Source: Setoptus koraiensis (Eukaryota > Arthropoda). From it: a stretch of DNA of 64,000 bases. The stretch lies in contig CM106586.1 in the NCBI GenBank assembly GCA_048013815.1, forward strand, positions 21,390,001 to 21,454,000, in the 5' to 3' direction. The translations under genes were made by a program, and so were the position numbers. Shown here piece by piece: positions 11,301 through 22,851 of this stretch (position 1 is its first letter; every line of letters starts with the position of its first letter). The notes under the pieces are model-generated. The model saw only the letters and a list, made by a program, of their open reading frames with translations. It did not search any database and had not been told where the DNA came from.

Positions 11301-14300
11301 GTGCCATGAATGGATAATAGCTTTTCGTTGTTAGGTTGCTCGCGCCGGCAGTTTAGTTACGACAACAACGAGCACACCAATAGCAGACAATAATCAGCAG
11401 TTGCCATCACGAGAGTCGAGCTTGACACTGCTGGCTGCATGTACCATCGCAAACTGCCCAGGGGGGGGGGCTGGCCGGCTCGCCGAACAAGCTCGCCACT
11501 ACAAACATCGATTAGGGGCCCACCTCCAAGATGCAATTGAGCATGCCATGGTCGCTTGAATGTATATTGGCCCCACTCCGTCCACTCAACGGCCCGGTAA
11601 TTTCGAGCGGAGCGCGCTCATGCAGCGACCGGCCAGCCAGTTGCGCGCCGTTGTTGTTCTCGCTGGGCGCCCCAACGAGCGCCCAACGAGAACAACAACA
11701 ACAACAGCAACAACAACATCAGCTATAATAACAGCGGCCGTAACAACGGCTGCAACAACGGCTGCAACAACGGCCGCAACAACAGAAATGTATACACTTT
11801 AGAGAGGCAGGCGATACGTGTAGCGCGCCCATTAATCATTTTGCACTTTTATCTGGGCGCCCGGCGCGACTTTAACCGATGGCCGCGATGCAAGTCGCTA
11901 CGCGCGACAGGCGCCCTCCAGAGCGTGGCGACCAGCGGCGCCCCCACCACGGGGCTCATATAGCATCATCATATAGCACCAGAATTCATGCAAACACGGA
12001 AACCGACTCAATTGTGGCCTGTGCACTGTCTGTGTGCCTTGTTTTGTTTGTTGCCGGCTGGATTGTTGTTAGTGGATAATAATTATCTTGTTACCGTAAT
12101 TATTCTGCCTTGGTTGGGGCCCGCGTGCCTTGGTTGGGGCCCGCGTGCCTGTGCGCGACCCAACCAGGGCTGGGCACGGCCGGCAAGCGTTGCTGACCAC
12201 GATATTGTCTTTTTGAGTGGCACCACTGACCACTCGCCACGCGAACAACCGTGAGGCCATTATCGCAATACATTATTAATAATATGAGAGCTATTATTGT
12301 TATTGGCTTGGCCGCGTCGGCGGCCATCGGTGCGGCCTCGGATAATAATAACACACACACCGGGCCAGGCAACCATAATGTCGGGCCCCAATAATAAACG
12401 CAAATGCAAGCTCGGCCAGATAAATGATTTGTCACTGAGTGGGCGCGCGTGTCGGCCAACAACCGTTGCGACTTGTAATGACCGGCCGTTGTTTGTTTGG
12501 CGCCCCACGCCGGCCAATAGATCCATCATAGATCACACGAGAGCTCGCTTGATTATGCCCGTCAGCATGTATGACTGTCGCTATATATATATATTGAACA
12601 GTTATTATTAGGCTTGCCAACACGGTCGCTTTATTACTATTGTTGATGATTATTATCGATGATGATATTAACGGACGTCATCGTTTATGGCGCTGATAGA
12701 TTAACGCACTGGCTCGATCGAACCCCTGTCACATCGGCTATCGCCGGCCGACGGGTCGGGCATCGTTGGCTGGCCAGACTGCGCCCACTGGACAGACTGG
12801 ATTGAGCTGGCGACAAACGCGGCTCGCAATAGGGGCCCCCCAAAAAGATACGACCTTTGTGCTGGCGAAGCCCGACGGCCGGTGCGCTGGGGCCCGTCAA
12901 ATGGCACCAATCGCAATTGCAAAAACAACCAATTCCGCGCCGCTGTTCATCTTTGGCCCGTCAACTGGCCAGCGACTGGCCGGAGTGCAGTTGGCACATA
13001 AAACTTTATTTACACAGACGGGCCACAAAGAGATCAGATATACAGACGTCACCACGGGCAACCATTCAAATCGATTTTGTCATCAATTATCCCCGAAGCG
13101 GTGCCCAGTTGGAGCCAACGCTGCGGCTTTGCTCACTTCAATGGCGCCACGCGAAACACAAGCCAGTGCCCACGCTATGCGCCCAACGGCCTAACGGCCG
13201 ACGCCACATTTATGGGCCACCATTAACAGTGTCATCTCGAGTCGCGCGGGCCTCCGGGTCGCGGGCGGCGGGCCGCGGGCCGCCGACAAATGGAGCCCGC
13301 AACATGATTGTTCGCGCAAGTGCAATTGCTAAATTGGCCGCTGGTCCCCATATCGCTGGCTGTCGCGGCTTCGGCGGCTCGCTTGCGGGCAGCGGTCGCC
13401 TCCTGCTGGCCGCGCTCTGTTGAGCCGCTCGCTTGGCTGAGGCCCGCCGAGGAGCCCACTGGGCAAAGCCGATAGACGGAGGTTTGTTTTCTCGCCACCT
13501 ACCAACCGAGACGAGTTGTTTGTCGAGCGTCAGACAGGGCGTTGCTGGTCGATGGCAGGCTGGCTGGGCTGACTTGTCCGGCGCTTTGTCTCGGGCGCGC
13601 GACTCTTTTGTCGGGCATTCGAGCACAATTTGCCCAAACGCCACCCAACGGACATAAAAGGGGCCCTGTTTGCTGTGTGCGGGCCCCAGTCGGGCGCGCC
13701 TCTCCGTTGTTGTTGTCGCTACTGTTGCTTGTATGCAGAGGCGAATAATAATGATAATATTCAGCCACGCAACAACAACAACGAGCCTCGCCAGCAACAA
13801 CAACAACGAGCCTCGCCAGCAACAACAACAACAAGCCTCGCCAGCGACAACGGCAGCGGCTTTGGGGCCCGCCAGCCGAGAGCTAATATTTGTCGAGCGG
13901 GGGCGCCAGTTCACCCTTGTGATTGCAGCGTGGGCCGTGGGCAAACTCTGGTCGAGCGGCTGGCTGGCTGGTTGCAACTGTTCACAGTCGGCGAGCCAGC
14001 TCGCGGTATCTCGGTCGGCGGCATATCCGGCCAGCGTCGCTTTGTTCACTCTAGTCAGCGCTGGTTAGTTTGCTCGCTCGCTTGCCGAGCTCGCCGAGCT
14101 GGGCGGCCGGTGGCTTAGTATCGCCCGCAACAATAATGTTTGATCAGCTGCAATGTTTGATTTTTTCGCTGCCAAGATATTTAATTTTGTTTGTGTTTGG
14201 TGGCCGGTTGAGCGAGCATTCGCCCAACGGCCCGTTAGGCGGGCCCGTTAGTAACGGGCCGACAGGTGAGCAGCGGCCGAGCTGGAAACTGCTTCGAGAA

Positions 14301-17300
14301 CGCACCGCGTCAGCTCGCGTTACAAGCGCGACCTTCTGTCAAAACGCTGCCCGTCAAGCCGCTGGCCGGCCGCCAATGCGACGAATCGCTCCGAATCGCC
14401 GGCCCGCGTCGCAAGTCGGGCTCGCCAAGCAAGCGCGCTGCTGCAAGGGGCCCCTTCCGCAGCTAGACGGCATATTGATGAGACGGGGGCCCGTGTGACC
14501 AGCCAGGTTCGCTGTCACATTGTGGCGGCATTTGCATGACGCAAAATTCTCGCCATTTTTCTTGGCAAACACGGCACAGTTCCGCTTCGTGTGCCGGGCA
14601 CAATTGAGCTCGCCAGTTGGCCGCTGAATCAGTGCGCCAGTGCGCCAAACCAGGGTCAAGTTGGCCCCTCGATAGCATCGCCGGGGCGCCCTTTTCGCCC
14701 GTATGGTGGGGTCGCCACAGCACACCGAATATCGCGCTTCTCGCTCGGGGTGCTCGCGCCATGCCACGAGCCCCCTGAGCGCATCTCGGCAAACAAAACA
14801 AGCTGCTCGATGCGGTTCGATTCGGTGCACTTGCATTGATTGTCAGCCACTCTCATATTGACGCACGAGCCGTCATATTGTGCCGCCAATGCACGCCAAC
14901 GGGGCCCACAAAGGCCGCTCGGCGACGTGTGACAGACAGACACAATGAACGGGCCCCACCCGCCAGCCCGATGAATGCCCTTTGAATTTAGATGAAAAAC
15001 TATTATTATTTTTATTATGATAGCGCCAAGCCTGTGCCAACGAGCAAATCTGTTGGCGCTGTTGCGCGTTTTCTCGCCAGAGCTCGCCATAATGGCCCCC
15101 CACCCCCCATTCAATTTTGCCACTTACATGCGATGAGACCTAGCGACGCCAAATAGCGGCCGCATAGTAAACAGTATCCAGACAGGGCGAGATTATCGGC
15201 GGGGCCCCGGCGCGTTGCTTTGGCAGTTTGGCTGCTTTGGCACACACACTCACTTAGGATTAGTATCTGGGTGGCAAATCGTAGAATTTATTCAATTGTC
15301 AGCTAGCGAACGCCGGCCTCTAAACGGCCAACCAAAGAAAAGAGCCAGCCAGCAAAAGAATGATATTAACTACTGGAAATGGCGCCACAAGACAACCGAC
15401 AGCTCCGATTGCGATTATTTTTCGAACGCGCGCCAGCCATCAAGTCGCGCGCGCGAGGTGCCCAAAACAAGTAAATACTATTAAATATCAGTCGGCCAGT
15501 TTGCAACTACACGCCAGGCATCCAGTTGTTGCAGTATCGCTCGTCCTCTCGAGCCACTCTTCCATGGCACGGTATTTATACTATCCACTGTAGGATATCC
15601 AGGCAGCGATAGTGCGCCATTTAGCCAATACAATGGGGGCCCGCAGTACAGATATTTATAGTGCTCGCCGAGCAGAGAGCCGGAGTTTGCTTCACTTGGC
15701 TTAGTTTGATTGGCAGCACCAGAAGCACCACGGGATAATAGCTTCAGATGAGCAACTGTTATTGATGTTCTTTTCTCACCCTTTCAAACATTTCGATCAT
15801 TTCTTCCGTTTTCATTGTTCTTTCGTTATTTATAGCCATTTTCACTTATTCGCGAAGGTTGGATATTTTGTTTCCATATTGCCACTGCCCATACTGCCAC
15901 TTTGTTCGCCAACCGTTTGCATGTATCCATCTCATGCATGCGGCAAGTCCGCTCGAGGTACGGTCGCGATAAGTCCCTCAGTTGGCACTGCCAACATTTT
16001 TTTCTGAAAAATCGCCATGCCTCTCGCTGCGTGCTCAACAACACATGTGCACGAAAAAAAAAAACATTCAATTGGGGCTCCTGGCTAGCGGTGAAACGAG
16101 CCTGCTCACTGGTGACGGGCTGGGCCTCCCAGGAGCCCTCAAAGGAGCTAATGGAGGTATAATGGTTTCGATTGTCGTCCGCGATGCCTTTCAAAAGAGC
16201 ACATCATGCAAAATCGACAAATTATAGTGATTTTAATGAGAACTCACTGCCTAGTTTAATTCAATCGTTTCTGACGAAATTCTCGCTATTAGCGACAATT
16301 GAAGCAGGCGAAACGAGTTAAAAATCGATCGTTTTCTCGATGTTCGGATGTTATGGATAACTGAATGGTATATTGCCCGAAATTTTGTGGATCTCGCACT
16401 TGAGCGAATATTGAATGGAAATAATGTCTGACATGCCGCCGCTCTCACCGAAATCATCCGCAGTAGGTGATTTTAATCCGATTACTGATACCGAAAATCG
16501 ATCGAGCATTTTTCCGGGAAAGTTTTGTGAGAAAACGGGTTTTTCTTTCCTTTCGAAATGAGGGGCGCACATTGGCGCGCTATGAATAATACATCGCGTT
16601 CGTTATTTAAAAAAAGAAAAGCTCACTTGGCAATTTTGCGGGTGGCCAATTTCAGTAAAATTGCGAAAGCCAGCGTGAGAATGGCAACGCGGCTTGGGAA
16701 CAGAAAAAAAAAGAACGAAAAAGTTTGTTTTTCGGATGTCGGCCAACGGAAAAAAGGAATTCACAGCTCGAGGAGCCCACGTCCGCCGCGGCGAAATGCG
16801 CATTTTCGAAAGGGGAAAACCTATTCGCAAGACAGCACAATCGATTTCTAGTGAAAAAGCGATTTCGCTCCAAAATACAACCACAGATTCCGGCGCCCTG
16901 ATTGTAGCGGCTGCGCCCAACGGCCAGTGGGCCCGCAAATCGAGGGCGTGGCCACAGTTCGGACGGGTTATTTGGGTGCCTGTTATGGCGCTAACTAGAT
17001 CTAGTCTGCTGAATAGCTGGCTGAAAATCTATTTAGCAGCCAGTGCTCGCTGTTCGCGGCCGCTAAATAGAGCGCGCGGGGCCCGCACGCGACCGATGCC
17101 GGAAACGCGTGGCTCTCGAGGCGTTATTTTGATCGATTCGACTAGATTAAGCCGACCATCCGTGCTAAACTATTCGCTGCGGAGAGAATGAGACAATTTC
17201 GATGGGATCTGTCGAAGCTGTTTAGATAAGACCCGGCCGCCCGCGTGTCGCCCAGTTGAGCAACCCGGTGAGCCGATGCAAATGCGATCGCCAATCGCAC

Positions 17301-20300
17301 GACAGCGCGCAATGGAAAATTGTTCATTTGTGGGTGGGGGGGGGGGGCACATTCGAAATATGCTCGATTGGCAGCCGGCGAACATTGGCAGACATACCCT
17401 TCGGGCGGCCCGCGGGCATGCTAATGATACGCGGCGCGGCGGCGCCGCTGCTGTTGGCCGGTATTCGGAAATTATCAGCCAGCGCGATTGTTTGCATTTG
17501 AGTGTGACATCGTGATTTGCCACGAGCACAATTTTAATTTATTTCCACTGGGGCGCCCGCGCTAACCGCCGTCTAGGGACGCACAGTGATACAGTGGAGA
17601 CAGCGGGCCACTGAATGGTTTTTGGCTGGTTCGAGCCGAGCCGATTCGAACCGAGCTGTCTGTGTTGTTTGTCATAAGTGGCCAATCATCGTGGGGCCCG
17701 ATGTGATCAATAACATAACAAGACTTTCGGCGTCACTCGTGTCCGCAGTGGCGCTGATTGGGTGCAGCTGACCCGCTGCAGCAATGGGCTGGTCAGCAAT
17801 AGTCAGCCACATGATATATCGCTCGCAAGCTCGCAAACATGGCCTGTGATTTATGAAGCCTCATTGTGCGCTGCTGGCTTCGAAATTAATTCGCCCTCCT
17901 CCCCCCAGCATGTACTTTACTTTTTGTACCTGAACTCTAGCGCTTCACTGAACTGCGGGCCCGCTGCACTAAGCCGCGCCGCGCCGCGCCCAACGACGTG
18001 CCGGTGGACATACAATGAGCGCAAATGCATCGGCCTCTCAGTGAACGACGGCGGGCCCCAGCGCCAATATCGCACGCACTCCAATATTGGCCGGCTGGCT
18101 CGGCGGCCATGATGGCGGAATCAATTGGAGCGAAACAATTTATTTGCTGGCGCTTGTCAGTCGTGACAACGGATTGGTCTGCGCGGCGGTTAGCGGCCGC
18201 CAATTGGAAATGATCTGCGGCGCCAGTGTGGCGCGGCATTGTGCCGTGCAGCTCGTAGCAGCGCAATTGCGCAATCAAACAGTGAAAGGGCCCCAAAATG
18301 GGCCCAAATCTGCCTTGTCCGGGGCCGCAGCGTGCAACTGCTGGCCCCGGTCGCTGGCAATTGATTTGCCGGAATGCGCTGCAATGATTTGCCCGAATGC
18401 ATCGCAATGATGGACGTTGGACATCATTAAGCGGACAACAACAACATCATCATCATTGTTGTTGTTGATTGCTCTCGTTGCTGTGCTCGCGCTGGGGCCC
18501 GCCGATTATTGTTTGGGCTCGTTCGCTGCTGGCGACATAGGCCGCCGATAAAGTACAAAGTGCAATAATTCAATTCAATCACACTACCTGGCCAGTATGT
18601 GCGTGCTAAGTGCCCAGTTGGGCGACACGTAACGTGCCTCGGACGCTATAGTGCCAACTTGCGATATACATTACGCCATGTTTCGACAACTCCACTCGGC
18701 CTCAACTGACAATTTCCAACGCGGCTCCCTTATTCGCAGTCCGTTTGTATGTGTGAAATCCGTCTTTCGAAATCGCTGGCGCTGACAGCCAGTGTCAGGC
18801 GTGGCGCGCATCAATCTCGCTTTATTCTCATTCGTCTCCAAATTGCGCTCCAGCAAGCAACTTATTCAAATTAGTCAGTCTAATCATAGCCGTGCCAGAC
18901 GCACGTCCGGGGCTATCGATCGTCAGGCCGAGCACTTTGCAGCGTCGGTGCTGCAGAGGGCGCGGATTCATTTAATTTCCAGCCGGCGACAGCCAGCCGA
19001 ATTCAAACTGAGTGCAGTCTGAGTGCGAGGTGCCCCTATTAGAGAGCGCCAGCGTCACTGCTCAAACTAACGGGCCTACGCCGCTGGTCTCTGGCCACAC
19101 CTGGTCACGAATCGTAACCGAGAATGGCGACAGCGAATCGCAACAGAGAATGGCAACAAAGAATCGCGGAAAGTGAAGGATGGACGGAGCTGAGAAAGCA
19201 AGAACAGGTAATTCAATGATGGCCATAGGCCAGTCAATCGAATCTGTGCCACGACACCGCCGAGACCAATTTGTTTTTATGCAATGGTCATAATGGTCGT
19301 AAGCGCTGGCAACAATGCCAATTGCCAGATAGCCTAGGTGCGCGCAGGCACCCAACTGACCAGCTAATGATTGGGGCCAAACAGCACACAGGGTTGCAAA
19401 GATAGGATAGATCATTAATGATGAGAGCGGCCAGTAATGAAATCAGCTACTTGCAATGCACCTTGCATATCAAATCTTGTGCATGTTACATAAACTTGTT
19501 ACTGCTACTTGCGACTGCGGCTTACTCGCTCCGCCAGTGTGTGTGTGTTCATTGTAATGATACACCATTAGGGATAACAATAATAACAATAATAATAACA
19601 GTTATAATAATACCAACCATAGCAACAATGTACACTCTCTAGGGATTTAGTTCGGTTCGCTGGCAAGCTAACAACGCCGTCCGCCATACCAGAGGCAAGA
19701 CGGTTGTTGAAATTAGCGACGCCAGTCGCCCAGACCAACCGAGTGTTTTCGTATTCGTTTATAATAACAGTCAGCGCGAACGGGGCCCCCAAAACAGAGG
19801 CCAGAGGCAAATGACTAAGATAGGCCGTGTCGTTTTGTTCGTTGCACTTGATCACTAAATCAAAGTGTGGCTACCAAAGTCATGCTTCATTTAATTTGTA
19901 AATAGACTACCATCCGAGCCACCGTTGGCCATCCGATTGCCATTCCGTTGGGCCATGAATCGCCGAGTCGTGAGATAGCAATCGGGCTGTATCCGGGATA
20001 TAGAGTATATATCTATGAAGGGCGCTGAAAATTCCAATTCGAATTCCAATTCGAATCAACTCTATTTATTTTGTCCCCTCTTTTGTGTGCAATTTTGCCG
20101 CTTGTGCCAATCGAGCCAATTGCAACTAAGCAGCTGATTGATTTACACTGTTATTGAGACTGATACTTGCCGCCTTCGTGATTAGTGCTAACCTATTTAT
20201 CTTCTTCTTCTATTGTCTAACGTCATCCAACTTCTATTGTCTAACATCATCTAACTTCTATTGCGTCATGCCATCAATGGTCGGTTGATTCAATAAACGC

Positions 20301-20858
20301 CCTTATCGCCACTATTCTTTATGGTTATTCAGTGGAACAAAACGACGACAGCGACAATAGATTCAATTACAGAATAGGATCGCCTGGTGCAAACGCAACA
20401 TCAACACAAAGTGCTGAAGATAAGGATATCGCTAGGATAAGATTGGAAAATGATGCGCTAGTGGAAGAATTCAAGCACTTGCTTAATCTCGAATATGATG
20501 ACGATATTGAGCCAGTCAAGCCGACATCTAGTGATACAAATAGTCGCCAAGGGAACATAGCAGATATGCAAAGAAGCACTAATGGCATGTTGAATCATCT
20601 CAGACACTATTACCAGTTATCATCACCGTTGAGGCCTCTGTCTAAGCAAGACACAACCACCGCCGCTAGTCTGAATGACGATGAGGATGACGACGACGAC
20701 AACGATGACGTAGCCGAAAGTGGCTCGTTGGACAGCCCACACAACTATGCTGATTCCGCCGATGCGGTCGGGGCCTCGGGCAAGCACATGGTACCCGCAG
20801 AGAGGCTCATGGCACGGCGTCATCTAAGCTTATCAAGTGGCAATATCCGACATGACGC

Positions 20859-20890
<32 letters not shown>

Positions 20891-22575
20891 ACACTGATGT
20901 CAGTAGTGGTGGTAGCAGTGGCAGAGTTGATCCATTTAATTACCGCCGCCGTCAGGACGAATATGAGCGAGACCTGACTCATTTGCTGCATACATCTGCA
21001 GGCACAACAACAACAACCAACAGCCAATCTATTCCTGACACATTCAATTATGATCATAATGACAACAATGATAATGTAAATTTAGCACGAGTTCCGTCCC
21101 AAAAGAGACTTGATTGGCAACAACAACAATACGACAATACATTGTCGTCCAATTCCAACACACAGCTCGCCACTAACCACAATAGCCCCATTTATACAAC
21201 TTGCGCAGAGATGCCCGATTGCGAATCGGGCGGAATTTGCGTTGTGGACCAATTAGAGGAAGCGGATATTTTTTATAGTTACTACAATATTAGTTACAAT
21301 GATATCAGGCAAAACACACTTGCTAGGTGCCGTTGTCCCATAGGCCGTGGAGGACTACTATGCAATAAGCGTAAGTAGTTGTTTAAATGGCAACAGTTAT
21401 CATGACTCAATCTTTATCCATTGCAAAAATGATTTTTACTAATTAACACTGTAACCAAACCCACTCCGATCAATCAATATAGCCGTACAAGTGAGGATAC
21501 CCAATTTTCGCAATGAATCCTACCTAGCGCTACCAATGATCGATGGTGAGTAGTGCAAGCACTATCAATCTAAAGCGATTTGATCATTCTCTTCAAGAAG
21601 TCGTTTATAACTAAGAATTCTTTTTGTCTCTATCTATAGATGAAATGTTGGACGAGCTATTGATTGAGTTTAAGCCTTCACTTATTCGCGAGTCGCTCAT
21701 ACTTTATACCGATTTGAACGAGCAGTTTTTGGCCCTCATAATGGACTCGAACGGACAGATTGAACTGAGGTATGCGAAACAATAAACATCATGTCTCACA
21801 TATGGCCTAATGCTGGACTGATTTTTTGCTAATATTTTGATTATCTTGTCTATTTGTCTCTATATTGCAGATTCCATAATGCAGAGGATAAAAGCGATGA
21901 TATTATCTCAATTCGAAGCTTAGCTCAGGTTAAATTATTGCAATGGAATAAGCTTATGATAACCAGCCTAGAGATTGATCAATTAGAAGAAAAGATGAAG
22001 CAAGATTTTGATAAACTTGACATAGTAATATCACTGGCCTCGCTTGCTAGAACATGGTTGGATAACGAAAACAGCGACATTGATGTGAATAAATTTGCAT
22101 CCGGTACAAGAACGGGAAAAGTATCCAGATCACCTCTCATTCTCAATCACAAATCAGTAACACAAAGTGACCAAATTGATTCTCTTGCCAGAACAAGACC
22201 AAAGATATTTAGACCTCTCAACGGCGAAAAGCTTGAGGAGAAGGTCACTCTGAGGCAACTTTTTGTCGGCGGATCACCCAATCTGGCCAGCGTCAAGAAA
22301 CGTCTCTCCATTAATTCTGGATTCAATGGTTGTGTGAGACAGTTGAGGCTCAATGAAAGATACTACAATTTCAGATCGGATAACCATGGCGACAGTTTAG
22401 ATGGATTTGATATAGGTATGAATACTTTTTGGATACTATCATAAATTGACATAATACTCTAGTGCACTATATCATTTAAGAAACTTTCTCTAATCTTCTG
22501 ATTATTTTGCTTTACCCTACTAATTGTTGAATCTTAGATGAATGTTCCCGCGCCACACAAATCAAGGACGGCTGA
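2327..22575 (+). CDS. Pikachurin/agrin-like EGF and laminin-G protein, 3' part, six exons
   Basis: Exons are 2327-2917, 20333-21370, 21483-21545, 21640-21769, 21871-22415 and 22538-22575. All have GT-AG borders and phases 1,1,1,2,1; the last four introns are 94-122 nt and the first is 17.4 kb. The encoded part is about 801 residues. It opens with a six-cysteine EGF module (NPCEHLCFDLHDGTYECAC core), then a long Gln-rich tract and an Asn/Asp-rich acidic low-complexity region. A second EGF follows (CAEMPDCESGGICV ... CRCPIGRGGLLC) with about 29 extra residues between cysteines 3 and 4. A single laminin-G domain comes last, from VQVRIPNFRNESYLALP to GFNGCVRQLRLN. This order recalls pikachurin (EGFLAM) and agrin, which are extracellular-matrix proteins at synapses and basement membranes. 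The frame ends 12 residues into what looks like the next EGF (DECSRATQIKDG, stop), so the further laminin-G domains of the family are absent or reached by another splice form. The 5' exons and signal peptide lie outside the window. Confidence 0.72.
2716..2856 (+). repeat. CAG/CAA repeat coding for poly-glutamine
   Basis: Imperfect CAA/CAG runs with interspersed CTA codons encode repeated Q5L/Q7L blocks inside the EGF exon. The tract is in frame with the EGF module before it and the splice donor after it. It is probably length-variable between individuals. Confidence 0.85.
4971..5013. repeat. Degenerate short tandem repeat (GTGGATAT-like)
   Basis: About four diverged units of 11-13 bp built around GCGTGGATATA / GCGAGGGTATC. 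Intronic, with no coding meaning seen. Confidence 0.5.
5462..5501. repeat. 40-bp perfect palindrome
   Basis: Two exact 20-nt complementary arms meet with no spacer; the outer arm starts ACACACCAGAGTATATCTGG and the centre is CTGGCCAG. Pairing stops one base outside each end. It could extrude as a cruciform or fold as a hairpin in RNA. It lies in the long intron, away from any splice site. Confidence 0.9.
5666..5703. repeat. Hairpin, 12-bp perfect stem
   Basis: ATTTCTTGCACG (5666-5677) is the exact reverse complement of CGTGCAAGAAAT (5692-5703), with a 14-nt loop. It is followed directly by a CT microsatellite (about 5710-5726) and two more hairpins. Confidence 0.8.
5793..5828. repeat. Hairpin with 8+5 bp stem
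   Basis: GAGCACAA (5793-5800) pairs with TTGTGCTC (5821-5828). Inside a 2x2 mismatch, GATGG (5803-5807) pairs with CCATC (5814-5818) around a 6-nt loop. Another inverted repeat, GCAGTC/GACTGC with an inner TGAG/CTCA, lies just upstream at about 5754-5782. Confidence 0.75.
6270..6320. repeat. 12-bp tandem repeat, about four units
   Basis: Unit GGTCGCTTTACA with single-base variants. Intronic minisatellite. Confidence 0.85.
8981..9050. repeat. 10-bp tandem repeat, seven units
   Basis: Seven consecutive 10-mers of consensus GACATTTGCC run exactly in register, with a few substitutions at the ends. The next 50 bp carry diverged relatives (AATATCCG). The 10-bp period is close to one DNA helical turn. 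Confidence 0.9.
9441..9474. repeat. Hairpin built on two GGGCCC boxes
   Basis: GCAGGGCCCATGG (9441-9453) pairs with CCGTGGGGCCCTGC (9461-9474) across a 7-nt loop, with one G-T-type mismatch and one bulged G. Confidence 0.7.
11650..11699. repeat. Long hairpin, 20 of 21 bp paired, 8-nt loop
   Basis: The 5' arm at 11650-11670 (starts GTTGTTGTTCTCG) pairs with 11679-11699 (ends CGAGAACAACAAC), with a single C/A mismatch. The size and near-perfect stem suggest a foldback RNA or a small inverted duplication. No typical pre-miRNA bulge pattern is seen. Confidence 0.85.
11735..11783. repeat. 12-bp tandem repeat, four units
   Basis: Unit ACAACGGCTGCA with CCG/CTG variation, within CAA-rich intron sequence. 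Confidence 0.8.
12107..12146. repeat. Exact 20-bp tandem duplication containing GGGCCC
   Basis: GCCTTGGTTGGGGCCCGCGT occurs twice head to tail with no difference. Confidence 0.9.
13781..13855. repeat. 25-bp tandem repeat, three units
   Basis: The core ACGAGCCTCGCCAG plus CAA repeats recurs at 13781, 13806 and 13831, with one substitution in the third copy. Confidence 0.85.
20186..20330 (+). promoter_or_regulatory. AG-free zone with branch-point-like array before the 20333 exon
   Basis: No AG occurs from 20186 until the acceptor at 20331-20332. Inside lies a 24-bp tandem repeat (20207-20230, 20231-20254, diverged 20255-20277) of pyrimidine tract plus TCTAAC. CTAAC boxes sit at 20188, 20217, 20241 and 20251. 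Each repeat unit looks like a small branch-point/polypyrimidine module for the 17.4-kb intron. Confidence 0.6.
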
Positions 22576-22851
22576 ATTCATACATTGAAGACTCCGAAAG
22601 TTGAGTCATGGATCCAACAATTAAATCACCTGCTGTTAAGTGTGCTGCAATTGCACCAATGTATTCAATGTATGCATACTCTGTAATAATTTGTCGATAA
22701 AATGTATATTGATTTTTGATTGCAAGTAAAAATGTCAATCACTGGAGGAGCTAGTCGAGTTGTATTGTATTTTTTTATTGATTCATTACGTTTTGCATGC
22801 GTTGACGCAAAGGCATTGTGACCAATGAATTATCGATATATGAGTATAATA

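Larger units (their letters stand above)
2918..20332 (+). other. 17.4-kb GGGCCC-rich intron
   Basis: Bounded by donor GTGAGT at 2918 and acceptor TTCAG at 20332, both phase 1. I find no credible internal exon; the long open frames are GC-driven and overlap antisense frames of equal length. By eye it holds at least 42 copies of GGGCCC, from 4775 to 19783. It also holds several long hairpins and many short tandem repeats, listed separately. A relatively AT-rich stretch near 15.7-16.9 kb lacks GGGCCC. Other introns in the window are about 60-125 bp, so this one is exceptional in size. Confidence 0.75.

Noticed and set aside
13210..14049. Longest open frame in the intron (minus strand, ~280 codons)
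   Set aside because: It consists of GC-rich and CAA-repeat translation, overlaps plus-strand frames of similar length, shows no domain and has no start context.
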